A stretch of DNA of 12,600 bases, taken from NCBI GenBank assembly GCA_030618475.1, contig JAUXDG010000058.1:1-12600 (forward strand), written 5' to 3'. A program made the translations under genes and the position numbers. Shown piece after piece: positions 1 through 5,333 of the stretch. The notes beneath the pieces are model-generated. The model searched no databases. It worked only from the letters and a program-made list of their open reading frames with translations, and had not been told where the DNA came from. How positions within the stretch are numbered: the first letter of the stretch is position 1; each line of letters opens with the position of its first letter. The stretch is from Gammaproteobacteria bacterium (GTDB taxonomy: Bacteria > Pseudomonadota > Gammaproteobacteria > DSM-19610).

Positions 1-198
1 TTAAAAACAGAGCTGGAAAACAAAATCCGGCGCGAAGTCATCATTGATATTCAGGAAGTAAGAAAGGCGGAAGTTGAAGCACAACTTGTTGCAGAAAACG
101 TTAGCATGCAACTGGTTCGGAGGATGGCCTTCAGGCGTGTAATGAAAAAGGCCGTAAGCTCCGCACATGCGCTACAGCACCAACAGCAGGCGCTCTAG
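1..198 (+). pseudogene. Truncated ribosomal protein S3-like (KH domain) fragment
   Basis: An open frame enters from the left edge and stops with TAG at 196-198, giving 65 visible residues. Residues 15-55 align without gaps with the C-terminal half of the S3 KH domain. About 24 of 41 positions match E. coli S3 as I recall it, including the blocks EVRK, QLVAE and FRR-MKKAV. S3 normally runs on for about 90 residues with a GRLGGAEIAR block. Here the frame ends after a short Gln/His-rich tail (HALQHQQQAL). S3 is a 30S protein at the mRNA entry site and is normally encoded in the S10 operon, so this copy beside hupB is displaced. Only 51 of the first 120 bases are G or C. The homology is secure. 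Whether this is a dead duplicate or a live short RNA-binding paralogue cannot be decided because the 5' end lies outside the window. Confidence 0.75.
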
Positions 199-347
199 GC
201 GAGGCGCAGCTCGCAGGCAAGGGGTTAACCCTTGTCAGAGCTATAACGCGGCTGAGGCGGATGTGTGGAGCTCCCTTCGGGCAAGCTGCCAAGCGGTTAG
301 CGACTCGTCAATCCGTTTTGAGGCAGCACATCCGTATCTTCTCAATC
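199..347 (+). other. Inverted-repeat-rich segment after the S3-like frame; possible structured RNA or decayed S3 remnant
   Basis: No convincing gene lies here. Complementary arms are seen at 192-196 with 237-241, 218-223 with 229-234 (loop GTTAA), 258-265 with 327-334, and 285-290 with 322-327. A UUCG-type mini-hairpin lies near 270-285. Together with the terminator that follows, this looks like a folded 3' UTR or a small RNA of about 200 nt. Alternatively it is decayed S3 coding sequence: in frame 3, positions 189-218 read GALGEAQLAG, resembling the S3 block GRLGGAEIAR. I do not recognise a known RNA family. Confidence 0.35.
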
Positions 348-400
348 GCCTGCTATCGGCGTCATCAGCATTATTCTCCACCGATAGCAGGCTTTTTATT
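348..400 (+). terminator. Intrinsic terminator with 12-bp stem
   Basis: GCCTGCTATCGG (348-359) pairs perfectly with CCGATAGCAGGC (381-392). The loop is 21 bases, and TTTTTATTT follows. The T-tract orients it on the plus strand, so it ends transcription coming from the S3-like fragment and its structured 3' region and insulates hupB. The loop is longer than usual, but the stem is strong. Confidence 0.85.
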
Positions 401-492
401 TGACGTGTCAGTAATGCGCTTGGTATAAAGCCGTGCGTATGTTTGGGGGCTTCAAGCAATCAGCCTTATTACTCAGGTTCGTCCTTTACTGG

Positions 493-521
493 TTGAGCCT
501 GGTTCGTTATGTTTTTATCAA
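493..521 (+). promoter_or_regulatory. Putative sigma-70 promoter of hupB
   Basis: TTGAGC at 493-498 and TATCAA at 516-521 are separated by 17 bases. Each matches the consensus at 4 of 6 positions. The site lies in AT-rich DNA downstream of the preceding terminator and would give a leader of about 25 bases before the hupB ATG. Nothing else of note was seen in 401-492. Confidence 0.4.
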
Positions 522-552
522 TTATTAAATTCAATGTTGAGGGTCGCACTCG

Positions 553-825
553 ATGAATAAAGCCGAATTAATTGACGCAGTTGCCAGTTCCGCAGATCTT
601 TCCAAGGCATCTGCGACCCAGGCAGTTGATGCCGTGGTCGATACTATCACCGAAAGTTTGCGTAAAGGTGAATCCGTTACCCTGGTCGGGTTTGGAACCT
701 TTGAAGTGCGCGCCCGGGCGGCCAGAATGGGTCGTAACCCGCAGACGGGTGAAGAGTTGCAGATCAAAGCCTCCAAAGCCCCTGCTTTTAAGGCTGGCAA
801 AGCGCTTAAGGATGCCGTAAACTAA
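553..825 (+). CDS. hupB: DNA-binding protein HU-beta
   Basis: This is a 90-residue HU-family histone-like protein, the standard length. It opens with MNKAELIDAVA. The GFGTFEVR core lies around residues 46-53, and the DNA-binding arm carries RNPQTG near residues 61-66, whose proline intercalates DNA in HU proteins. The C-terminal KAPAFKAGKALKDAVN ending is typical. HU dimers bend and compact the nucleoid without strict sequence specificity. GAGGG at 539-543 is a ribosome binding site nine bases before the ATG. The position before tRNA-Val, tRNA-Asp and ppiD is classic for hupB. No terminator follows and tRNA-Val begins 12 bases after the stop, so hupB probably shares its transcript with the tRNAs. 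Confidence 0.97.
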   Translation: MNKAELIDAVASSADLSKASATQAVDAVVDTITESLRKGESVTLVGFGTFEVRARAARMGRNPQTGEELQIKASKAPAFKAGKALKDAVN

Positions 826-837
826 CGCGCTTCCTTG

Positions 838-913
838 GGGTGCTTAGCTCAGCTGGGAGAGCGTCGCCCTTACAAGGCGAATGTCGGGGGTTCGATCCCC
901 TCAGCACCCACCA
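838..913 (+). tRNA. tRNA-Val (anticodon TAC)
   Basis: The 76-nt cloverleaf has acceptor arms GGGTGCT (838-844) and AGCACCC (903-909), discriminator A910 and an encoded CCA. The anticodon stem is TCGCC/GGCGA with loop CTTACAA, placing TAC at 871-873, which reads valine GUA/GUG codons. The T-arm is GGGGGTTCGATCCCC. It starts 12 bases after hupB and ends 7 bases before tRNA-Asp, so it is probably cut from a shared precursor. Confidence 0.97.
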
Positions 914-920
914 AGGTTTT

Positions 921-997
921 GGAGTGGTAGTTCAGCTGGTTAGAATACCGGCCTGTCACGCCGGGGGTCGCGGGTTCGAGTCCCGTCCACTCCGCCA
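921..997 (+). tRNA. tRNA-Asp (anticodon GTC)
   Basis: The 77-nt cloverleaf has acceptor arms GGAGTGG (921-927) and CCACTCC (987-993), discriminator G994 and an encoded CCA. The anticodon stem is CCGGC/GCCGG with loop CTGTCAC, placing GTC at 955-957. It reads both aspartate codons. An intrinsic terminator follows directly. Confidence 0.97.
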
Positions 998-1003
998 CCT
1001 TAG

Positions 1004-1036
1004 AAAACGGGCGCCCGGCAGGGCGCCCGTTTTTTT
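1004..1036 (+). terminator. Intrinsic terminator of the hupB-tRNA unit
   Basis: ACGGGCGCCC (1007-1016) pairs perfectly with GGGCGCCCGT (1021-1030) around the loop GGCA. Upstream A residues and a run of seven T residues extend it. It is textbook rho-independent on the plus strand, and the A-run before the stem may let it work weakly on the other strand too. Confidence 0.93.
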
Positions 1037-1042
1037 ATGTGC

Positions 1043-1060
1043 GCACCTGATAACAGGTGC
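1043..1060 (+). repeat. Small hairpin in the ppiD leader
   Basis: GCACCTG (1043-1049) and CAGGTGC (1054-1060) form a perfect 7-bp stem with the tetraloop ATAA. No T-tract follows. It lies 38 bases before the ppiD start. It may be a leader stem or an operator-like palindrome; its function is unknown. Confidence 0.45.
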
Positions 1061-1098
1061 ACTGGGTACGGCTTAATTAGAAGACGGGACGAGTCATC

Positions 1099-3012
1099 AT
1101 GTTACAAGCGATACGCGATAAGGCCATGGGGCTGTTGGGGTGGATTGTTATCGGCCTGATAATAATCACCTTTGCCTTGTTTGGTCTGGGGTCATACCTG
1201 CAGGATAAATCGCAGGTATTTGTTGCCAAGGTCAACGATGTGGAAATTTCACCACGCGAGCTGCAACTGGCCTACCAGCAGCAGCGGGCGAGAATGGAAC
1301 GGATGCTGGGTGATGCCTATAGCCCGGCGTTGATTGATGATCAGATGCTTAAGCAAACTGCTCTGAACGGATTGATTCAAAGACAGTTGCTGTTGCAGGC
1401 TGCACAGAAAGACGGAATGCTGGTCAGCGACCAGCTGCTGGTTGCGCAAATTCACGCTGTTCCGGCGTTTCGTGAAGATGGATCATTTTCAGAAGAAAAG
1501 TATCAGCGTCTAATCCGGCAACAGGGGCGTTTGCCTGCAGAGTTTGAATATGAAACCAGGCGCATGCTTCAGACAGAACAGCTGCTTAACGGGCTCTCTC
1601 AAACGGCATTTGTCACAGCGGACGAACTGGACCAGGCTTATCGTCTGCGGGACCAAAGGCGTGATTTTTCCTATTCGATCATTTCCTCCGAATCGTTCAA
1701 AAAGAATGTGGAAATCAGCGATGAACAGATTAAGCAATACTACGATCAGCACAGTGAAAAATTTGTCACGCCGGAACGTGTGCGCCTCGCCTACTTGCGC
1801 CTGTCTGCTGATGCACTCAGTGAAAATATCCAGGTCGATGAAGAGGAGCTGGTGGCTTACTATGAAGAGAAAAAAGAATCTTTGCTCACTCAGGAGCAAC
1901 GTCGGGCCAGCCATATCCTGATTCAGGTTGCTGCCGGTGCAGATGAAGAAACAGCCAATAGCGCCAAAGCGGAAGCGGAGGATCTGCTGAAGCAAATCCG
2001 TAATGGCAGTGATTTTGCCGAGCTTGCCAGGCAACATTCCGATGATCCTGGTTCAGCGGCACAGGGAGGTGATCTGGGCTTTTTTGCGCATGGTGCCATG
2101 GTGCCGGAGTTTGAGAAAACCGTTTTCAGTATGGAGGTCGGTGATGTATCTGAACCGGTTCACACACAGTTCGGTTTCCATATTATCAAGCTTGCCGAGC
2201 TGCGGGGAACTGAAATTCCTGCGCTTGACGAAGTGCGTGAAGAGTTGATTGCCCAGCTGAATCGGCGCGGTTTAAGTGATCTGTTCTATGAACAGTTCGA
2301 GCAGTTGAGTGATGTGAGCTATGAAAACCCCGATTCTCTGGATGCGGCTGCAGATGCACTCGGCCTCGAGGTGCAAACCAGTGACTGGCTGACAGCGAGC
2401 GGCGGGGCTGGAATCGGCGAATATCCCAAAGTTGTGGCGATCGCTTTCAGTGAGGACGTGCTGGAAGCCGGAAACAACAGCGAACCGATTGAAGTCGGTG
2501 ACAACGACGCCATTGTGGTGCGCGTTGAGCAACGGCAAGCTGCACAAGCAACACCGCTGGATACTGTAAGGGAACAGATTGTTGAAGAGCTTCGGCAACA
2601 GCAGGCTATGGAACAGGCACAGGCCAGCGGTGAAGAGCTAATGCAACAGATCAAGCAAGGGGCCTTGATGGAAGATCTGGACGAAGCGGATTACATCACA
2701 TCCCATAAGGCCGAAGGCGTTACCCGCGCAACAGCGGCGGAGCATAATCCTGAAGTCGTACGTGCGGTGTTTAAGCTCAGCAGGCCGCAGGCGGGCGCGA
2801 GTATTGATAAAGGATTTAAGTTGAACAACGGTGATTATACTGTCGTGCATTTGACGGCGGTAAGTGATGCAGACCCGGCTTCCATGCAGGAAGACGCCCG
2901 CAGCCAGCTCGAAGGTGGACTTGAAAATATGCGTCGCTCGGTGACGGTTTCGACCATGACTGCGGATTTGCGCGCACGCGCGAATATCGTTATTCCCGAA
3001 GAAAGCGAGTAA
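1099..3012 (+). CDS. ppiD: Peptidyl-prolyl isomerase D / SurA-N periplasmic chaperone
   Basis: The 637 residues are close to the 623 of E. coli PpiD. A single membrane anchor lies at about residues 12-34 (GLLGWIVIGLIIITFALFGL), followed by a periplasmic SurA-N-like chaperone region. A parvulin (PpiC-type) domain spans about 267-368: SHILI at 271-275, GGDLGFF at 323-329, and FGFHIIK at 358-364. A C-terminal SurA-like segment completes the protein. PpiD sits beside the SecYEG translocon and helps newly exported proteins leave it. The parvulin consensus is better kept here than in enteric PpiD, which is considered inactive as an isomerase. The ATG at 1099 is favoured because it gives the correct short cytoplasmic N-terminus; only a weak purine-rich site precedes it. 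The location after hupB and the tRNAs is the conserved one. Confidence 0.95.
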   Translation: MLQAIRDKAMGLLGWIVIGLIIITFALFGLGSYLQDKSQVFVAKVNDVEISPRELQLAYQQQRARMERMLGDAYSPALIDDQMLKQTALNGLIQRQLLLQAAQKDGMLVSDQLLVAQIHAVPAFREDGSFSEEKYQRLIRQQGRLPAEFEYETRRMLQTEQLLNGLSQTAFVTADELDQAYRLRDQRRDFSYSIISSESFKKNVEISDEQIKQYYDQHSEKFVTPERVRLAYLRLSADALSENIQVDEEELVAYYEEKKESLLTQEQRRASHILIQVAAGADEETANSAKAEAEDLLKQIRNGSDFAELARQHSDDPGSAAQGGDLGFFAHGAMVPEFEKTVFSMEVGDVSEPVHTQFGFHIIKLAELRGTEIPALDEVREELIAQLNRRGLSDLFYEQFEQLSDVSYENPDSLDAAADALGLEVQTSDWLTASGGAGIGEYPKVVAIAFSEDVLEAGNNSEPIEVGDNDAIVVRVEQRQAAQATPLDTVREQIVEELRQQQAMEQAQASGEELMQQIKQGALMEDLDEADYITSHKAEGVTRATAAEHNPEVVRAVFKLSRPQAGASIDKGFKLNNGDYTVVHLTAVSDADPASMQEDARSQLEGGLENMRRSVTVSTMTADLRARANIVIPEESE

Positions 3013-3090
3013 GTAACAGCCGTCAAATTGAAATTCATCGCACGGGACGCGAAGGATTTGTTCAATAATCCGGCACAGCTGGCAAAGGCA

Positions 3091-3105
3091 ATGGTATTGC
3101 AATGA
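3091..3105 (+). other. Possible four-codon leader ORF (MVLQ) coupled to the symporter
   Basis: AAAGG at 3084-3088 precedes ATG GTA TTG CAA TGA. Its stop overlaps the symporter start as ATGA (3102-3105). The symporter has no better ribosome binding site of its own, so termination-reinitiation coupling is conceivable. With only five codons this could be chance. Confidence 0.25.
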
Positions 3106-4403
3106 AGCTCAAGCTCCACTGGCAGATTCTCATTTCACTCGTTGTGGCGGTTTTTGCCGGGCACCTGAGCGGTACCGAGGGTACCTTGCTGGGAGTGAAA
3201 CTCTACGCCGTCTATGTGTTCATTGGCGCCTTGTTCATGAACGCATTGAAGATGATTATCGTGCCTTTGATCATCTCTTCGATTATCACCGGTGTTTCGG
3301 GTGTCGGCGGTTCACAGGGGCTCGGACGGCTGGGCGGCAAGACTGTGATGTTTTATATGACGACCAGCCTGCTGGCGATTCTGACCGGCTTGTTATTCGT
3401 GAATTTGCTGGATCCGGGGATTATCAACGGTGAACCGGCACGCGCTGTCCTGGGACTCAGTCAGGACGCGGTGGCCCAAGTTGCAGAAAAAGTGCAGGGA
3501 CGTTCTGCATCCGATTTAAGCGATGTTTTCCTGAGTATGGTACCACCCAATATTGTACTGGCTGCTGCTGAGGGGCAGATGTTGGGTTTGATTTTCTTCA
3601 GCCTGCTGTTCGGTTTTTTCATGACGCGTATCGACAAGGAGTCCGGCGACCTGCTTAACCGGTTCTGGCAGGGTGTTGCCGGCGTTATGATGGGTATCAC
3701 CGATTTGATCATGAAGTTTGCGCCATTGGGGGTGTTTGGCCTGGTGGCGAAAACGGTCGCCGGCATTGGTCCGGAGCAACTCGATGATCTGGCCATCTCG
3801 CTTGGCACATTCACCCTGAGTGTTCTACTGGCGCTGTTGGTACACGTGGCCGTCACTTTACCTGTATTGCTTGTGCTGGTGGCGAGAGTCAACCCGCTGG
3901 CGCACTTCAAAGCCATGATGCCGGCCCTGCTGACGGCGTTTTCAACAGCGTCATCATCAGCGACATTGCCGCTTACCATGGAATGTGTCCGGGACAATGC
4001 CGGGGTATCCAATCGTACTTCCAGTTTTGTGTTGCCATTAGGCGCAACGGTGAACATGGACGGTACAGCGTTATACGAATGTGTTGCGGCGATGTTTATC
4101 GCGCAGGCCTATGGTCTGGAGCTGAGTTTTGTCACCCAGTTCACCATTGTGCTGGTGGCGCTGCTGACATCGATTGGTGTTGCCGGCATACCTGCGGCCA
4201 GCCTGGTGGCTATTACCATAATTCTGGCCAGCATCGGGCTGCCTGCTGAAGCTATCGGGCTGATACTGGCGGTGGACAGGATTCTGGATATGTTCCGGAC
4301 GTCGGTGAATGTATTCAGTGATTCCTGTGGAGCTGTGCTGATTGCCAAAACAGAAGGTGAGCAGGATGTGTTGAAAGCTAAACCCGTAGGAGCGGCTTCC
4401 TGA
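3102..4403 (+). CDS. Glutamate/dicarboxylate:cation symporter (DAACS family)
   Basis: This 433-residue multi-span membrane protein has all the landmarks of the GltP/GltT/DctA family. The serine-rich re-entrant hairpin HP1 is STASSSATLP (281-290), the TM7 sodium motif is NMDGT (318-322), hairpin HP2 is AGIPAAS (361-367), and the TM8 substrate helix is DRILDMFRTSVNVFSD (392-407). Asp396, Arg399, Thr400, Asn403 and Asp407 match substrate- and cation-binding residues of GltPh. The arginine suggests an acidic substrate such as glutamate, aspartate or a C4-dicarboxylate, with Na+ or H+ coupling unresolved. The ATG at 3102 is the first after an in-frame stop at 3066. It overlaps the stop of a four-codon mini-ORF. 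The final codons and the stop lie inside a REP-like palindrome. A member of this family is not part of the usual ppiD-fabI neighbourhood that I know. Confidence 0.92.
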   Translation: MKLKLHWQILISLVVAVFAGHLSGTEGTLLGVKLYAVYVFIGALFMNALKMIIVPLIISSIITGVSGVGGSQGLGRLGGKTVMFYMTTSLLAILTGLLFVNLLDPGIINGEPARAVLGLSQDAVAQVAEKVQGRSASDLSDVFLSMVPPNIVLAAAEGQMLGLIFFSLLFGFFMTRIDKESGDLLNRFWQGVAGVMMGITDLIMKFAPLGVFGLVAKTVAGIGPEQLDDLAISLGTFTLSVLLALLVHVAVTLPVLLVLVARVNPLAHFKAMMPALLTAFSTASSSATLPLTMECVRDNAGVSNRTSSFVLPLGATVNMDGTALYECVAAMFIAQAYGLELSFVTQFTIVLVALLTSIGVAGIPAASLVAITIILASIGLPAEAIGLILAVDRILDMFRTSVNVFSDSCGAVLIAKTEGEQDVLKAKPVGAAS

Positions 4404-4413
4404 CCGCTCCTAC
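4386..4413. repeat. REP-like palindrome between convergent genes; possible bidirectional terminator
   Basis: GTAGGAGCGG (4386-4395) pairs perfectly with CCGCTCCTAC (4404-4413) across eight bases. The first arm plus CTTC matches the head of the REP-type repeats widespread in Pseudomonas and other gammaproteobacteria (GTAGGAGCGGCTT). No T-tract follows on either strand, so any transcription-ending role is an inference from its place between two convergent stop codons. It overlaps the last codons and the stop of the symporter. Confidence 0.65.
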
Positions 4414-4433
4414 AGGGGTTCGTGCGTCAGGAA

Positions 4434-5222
4434 TCAGTCGTCCAGTGGTGGCATGCCGGTGATGTTATAGCCGGCATCTACATAGGTCACTTCACCGGTA
4501 ATACCCGAAGCCAGATCTGAACACAGGAACGCTGCCGTATTACCGACTTCCTCAATAGTTATATTGCGGCGCAAGGGGGCGGTGCGCTCCATAAGATCCA
4601 GCATCTTGCGGAAGTTACTGATTCCTGCTGCTGCCAGTGTTTTGATCGGGCCCGCAGATATGGCATTGACCCGGATACCATCCGGTCCCAGGCTTTGTGC
4701 CATGTAGCGTACGTTGGCTTCCAGGCTGGCCTTGGCCAGGCCCATAACATTGTAATTGGGCATGGCCTTTTCGGCGCCGTAATAGCTCATTGTCAAGAGG
4801 GCGCCATCGCGGCCTTCCATCATGCGGCAGCCGGCTTTGGCCAGGGCCGAAAAACTGTAGGAACTGATTTCGTGTGCGACACGGAAACCATCGCGGCTGA
4901 CGTTTTCGAGATAGTCGCCTTCCAGTTCGCTACGCGGGGCGAAGGCTACCGAGTGGACAATGATATCGAGGTGATCCCAGTAATTGTCCAGATGGTCAAA
5001 CACGGCATCGATCTCTTCGTCGTTGGAGACATCGCAAGGTACGGTGATTTCTGTCCCGCATTCTCCGGCCATTTTTGCCACGCGGTCGTGCAGCTTGTCA
5101 TTCTGGTAGGTAAAGGCGAGTTCGGCACCTTGCCGCTGCATGGCCTTGGCAATACCCCAGGCGATGGATCGGGTACTGGCGAGTCCTACGATGAGTGCGC
5201 GTTTGCCGTCTAGAAATCCCAT
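4434..5222 (-). CDS. fabI: Enoyl-[acyl-carrier-protein] reductase (NADH)
   Basis: The 262 residues match the usual FabI length. The protein reduces the trans-2-enoyl-ACP double bond, the last step of each fatty-acid elongation round, in the cytoplasm as a tetramer. The N-terminal nucleotide-binding segment reads GLASTRSIAWGIA (13-25). The catalytic Tyr157 and Lys164 lie in YNVMGLAK, with Tyr147 upstream. The GPIKTLAA substrate-loop region follows at about 191-198. AGGAGG at 5228-5233 stands five bases before the ATG and fixes the start. Residue 93 is alanine in HSVAFAP, where E. coli has Gly93, a position tied to triclosan sensitivity; alanine also occurs at this place in the sensitive S. aureus enzyme. 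The gene is convergent with the symporter and divergent from the ABC operon. Confidence 0.97.
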   Translation of the reverse strand: MGFLDGKRALIVGLASTRSIAWGIAKAMQRQGAELAFTYQNDKLHDRVAKMAGECGTEITVPCDVSNDEEIDAVFDHLDNYWDHLDIIVHSVAFAPRSELEGDYLENVSRDGFRVAHEISSYSFSALAKAGCRMMEGRDGALLTMSYYGAEKAMPNYNVMGLAKASLEANVRYMAQSLGPDGIRVNAISAGPIKTLAAAGISNFRKMLDLMERTAPLRRNITIEEVGNTAAFLCSDLASGITGEVTYVDAGYNITGMPPLDD

Positions 5223-5227
5223 AGCTG

Positions 5228-5233
5228 CCTCCT
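5228..5233 (-). promoter_or_regulatory. Strong Shine-Dalgarno site of fabI
   Basis: CCTCCT on the plus strand reads AGGAGG on the coding strand, a perfect anti-SD match five bases before the ATG at 5222. It decides the start of fabI. Confidence 0.9.
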
Positions 5234-5301
5234 GACCCCTGTTTGATGATTCAAGGCACCATAAGGTACCGGAAAAATGCCGGAACGGAAAGGGCCTGTG
5301 A

Positions 5302-5325
5302 ATCTCCTGGCTGCGCCTCTATAAT
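5302..5325 (+). promoter_or_regulatory. Probable promoter of the ABC transporter operon with perfect -10 box
   Basis: TATAAT at 5320-5325 is a perfect sigma-70 -10 hexamer. No good -35 is visible at 16-18 bases upstream (CTGTGA or TGTGAA at best), so an activator may be needed. Transcription would begin near 5331-5333, almost at the ATG at 5334. The TAA inside the box is an in-frame stop for the downstream gene, so no earlier start is possible. Confidence 0.55.
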
Positions 5326-5333
5326 GCAGATTC

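Noticed and set aside
840..1076. Plus-strand open frame of 78 codons running through both tRNA genes
   Set aside because: It lies across two clear tRNAs and a terminator, so it is a chance frame.
1510..2037. Minus-strand open frame of 175 codons opposite ppiD
   Set aside because: It has no recognisable motif and is fully covered by the well-supported ppiD reading frame.
3461..4057. Minus-strand open frame of 198 codons opposite the symporter
   Set aside because: The low-complexity Ser/Thr/Asn-rich translation is typical of an antisense shadow, and the symporter motifs on the other strand are decisive.
4695..5213. Plus-strand open frame of 172 codons opposite fabI
   Set aside because: fabI is certain on the minus strand with catalytic residues and a perfect Shine-Dalgarno site; this frame has neither.
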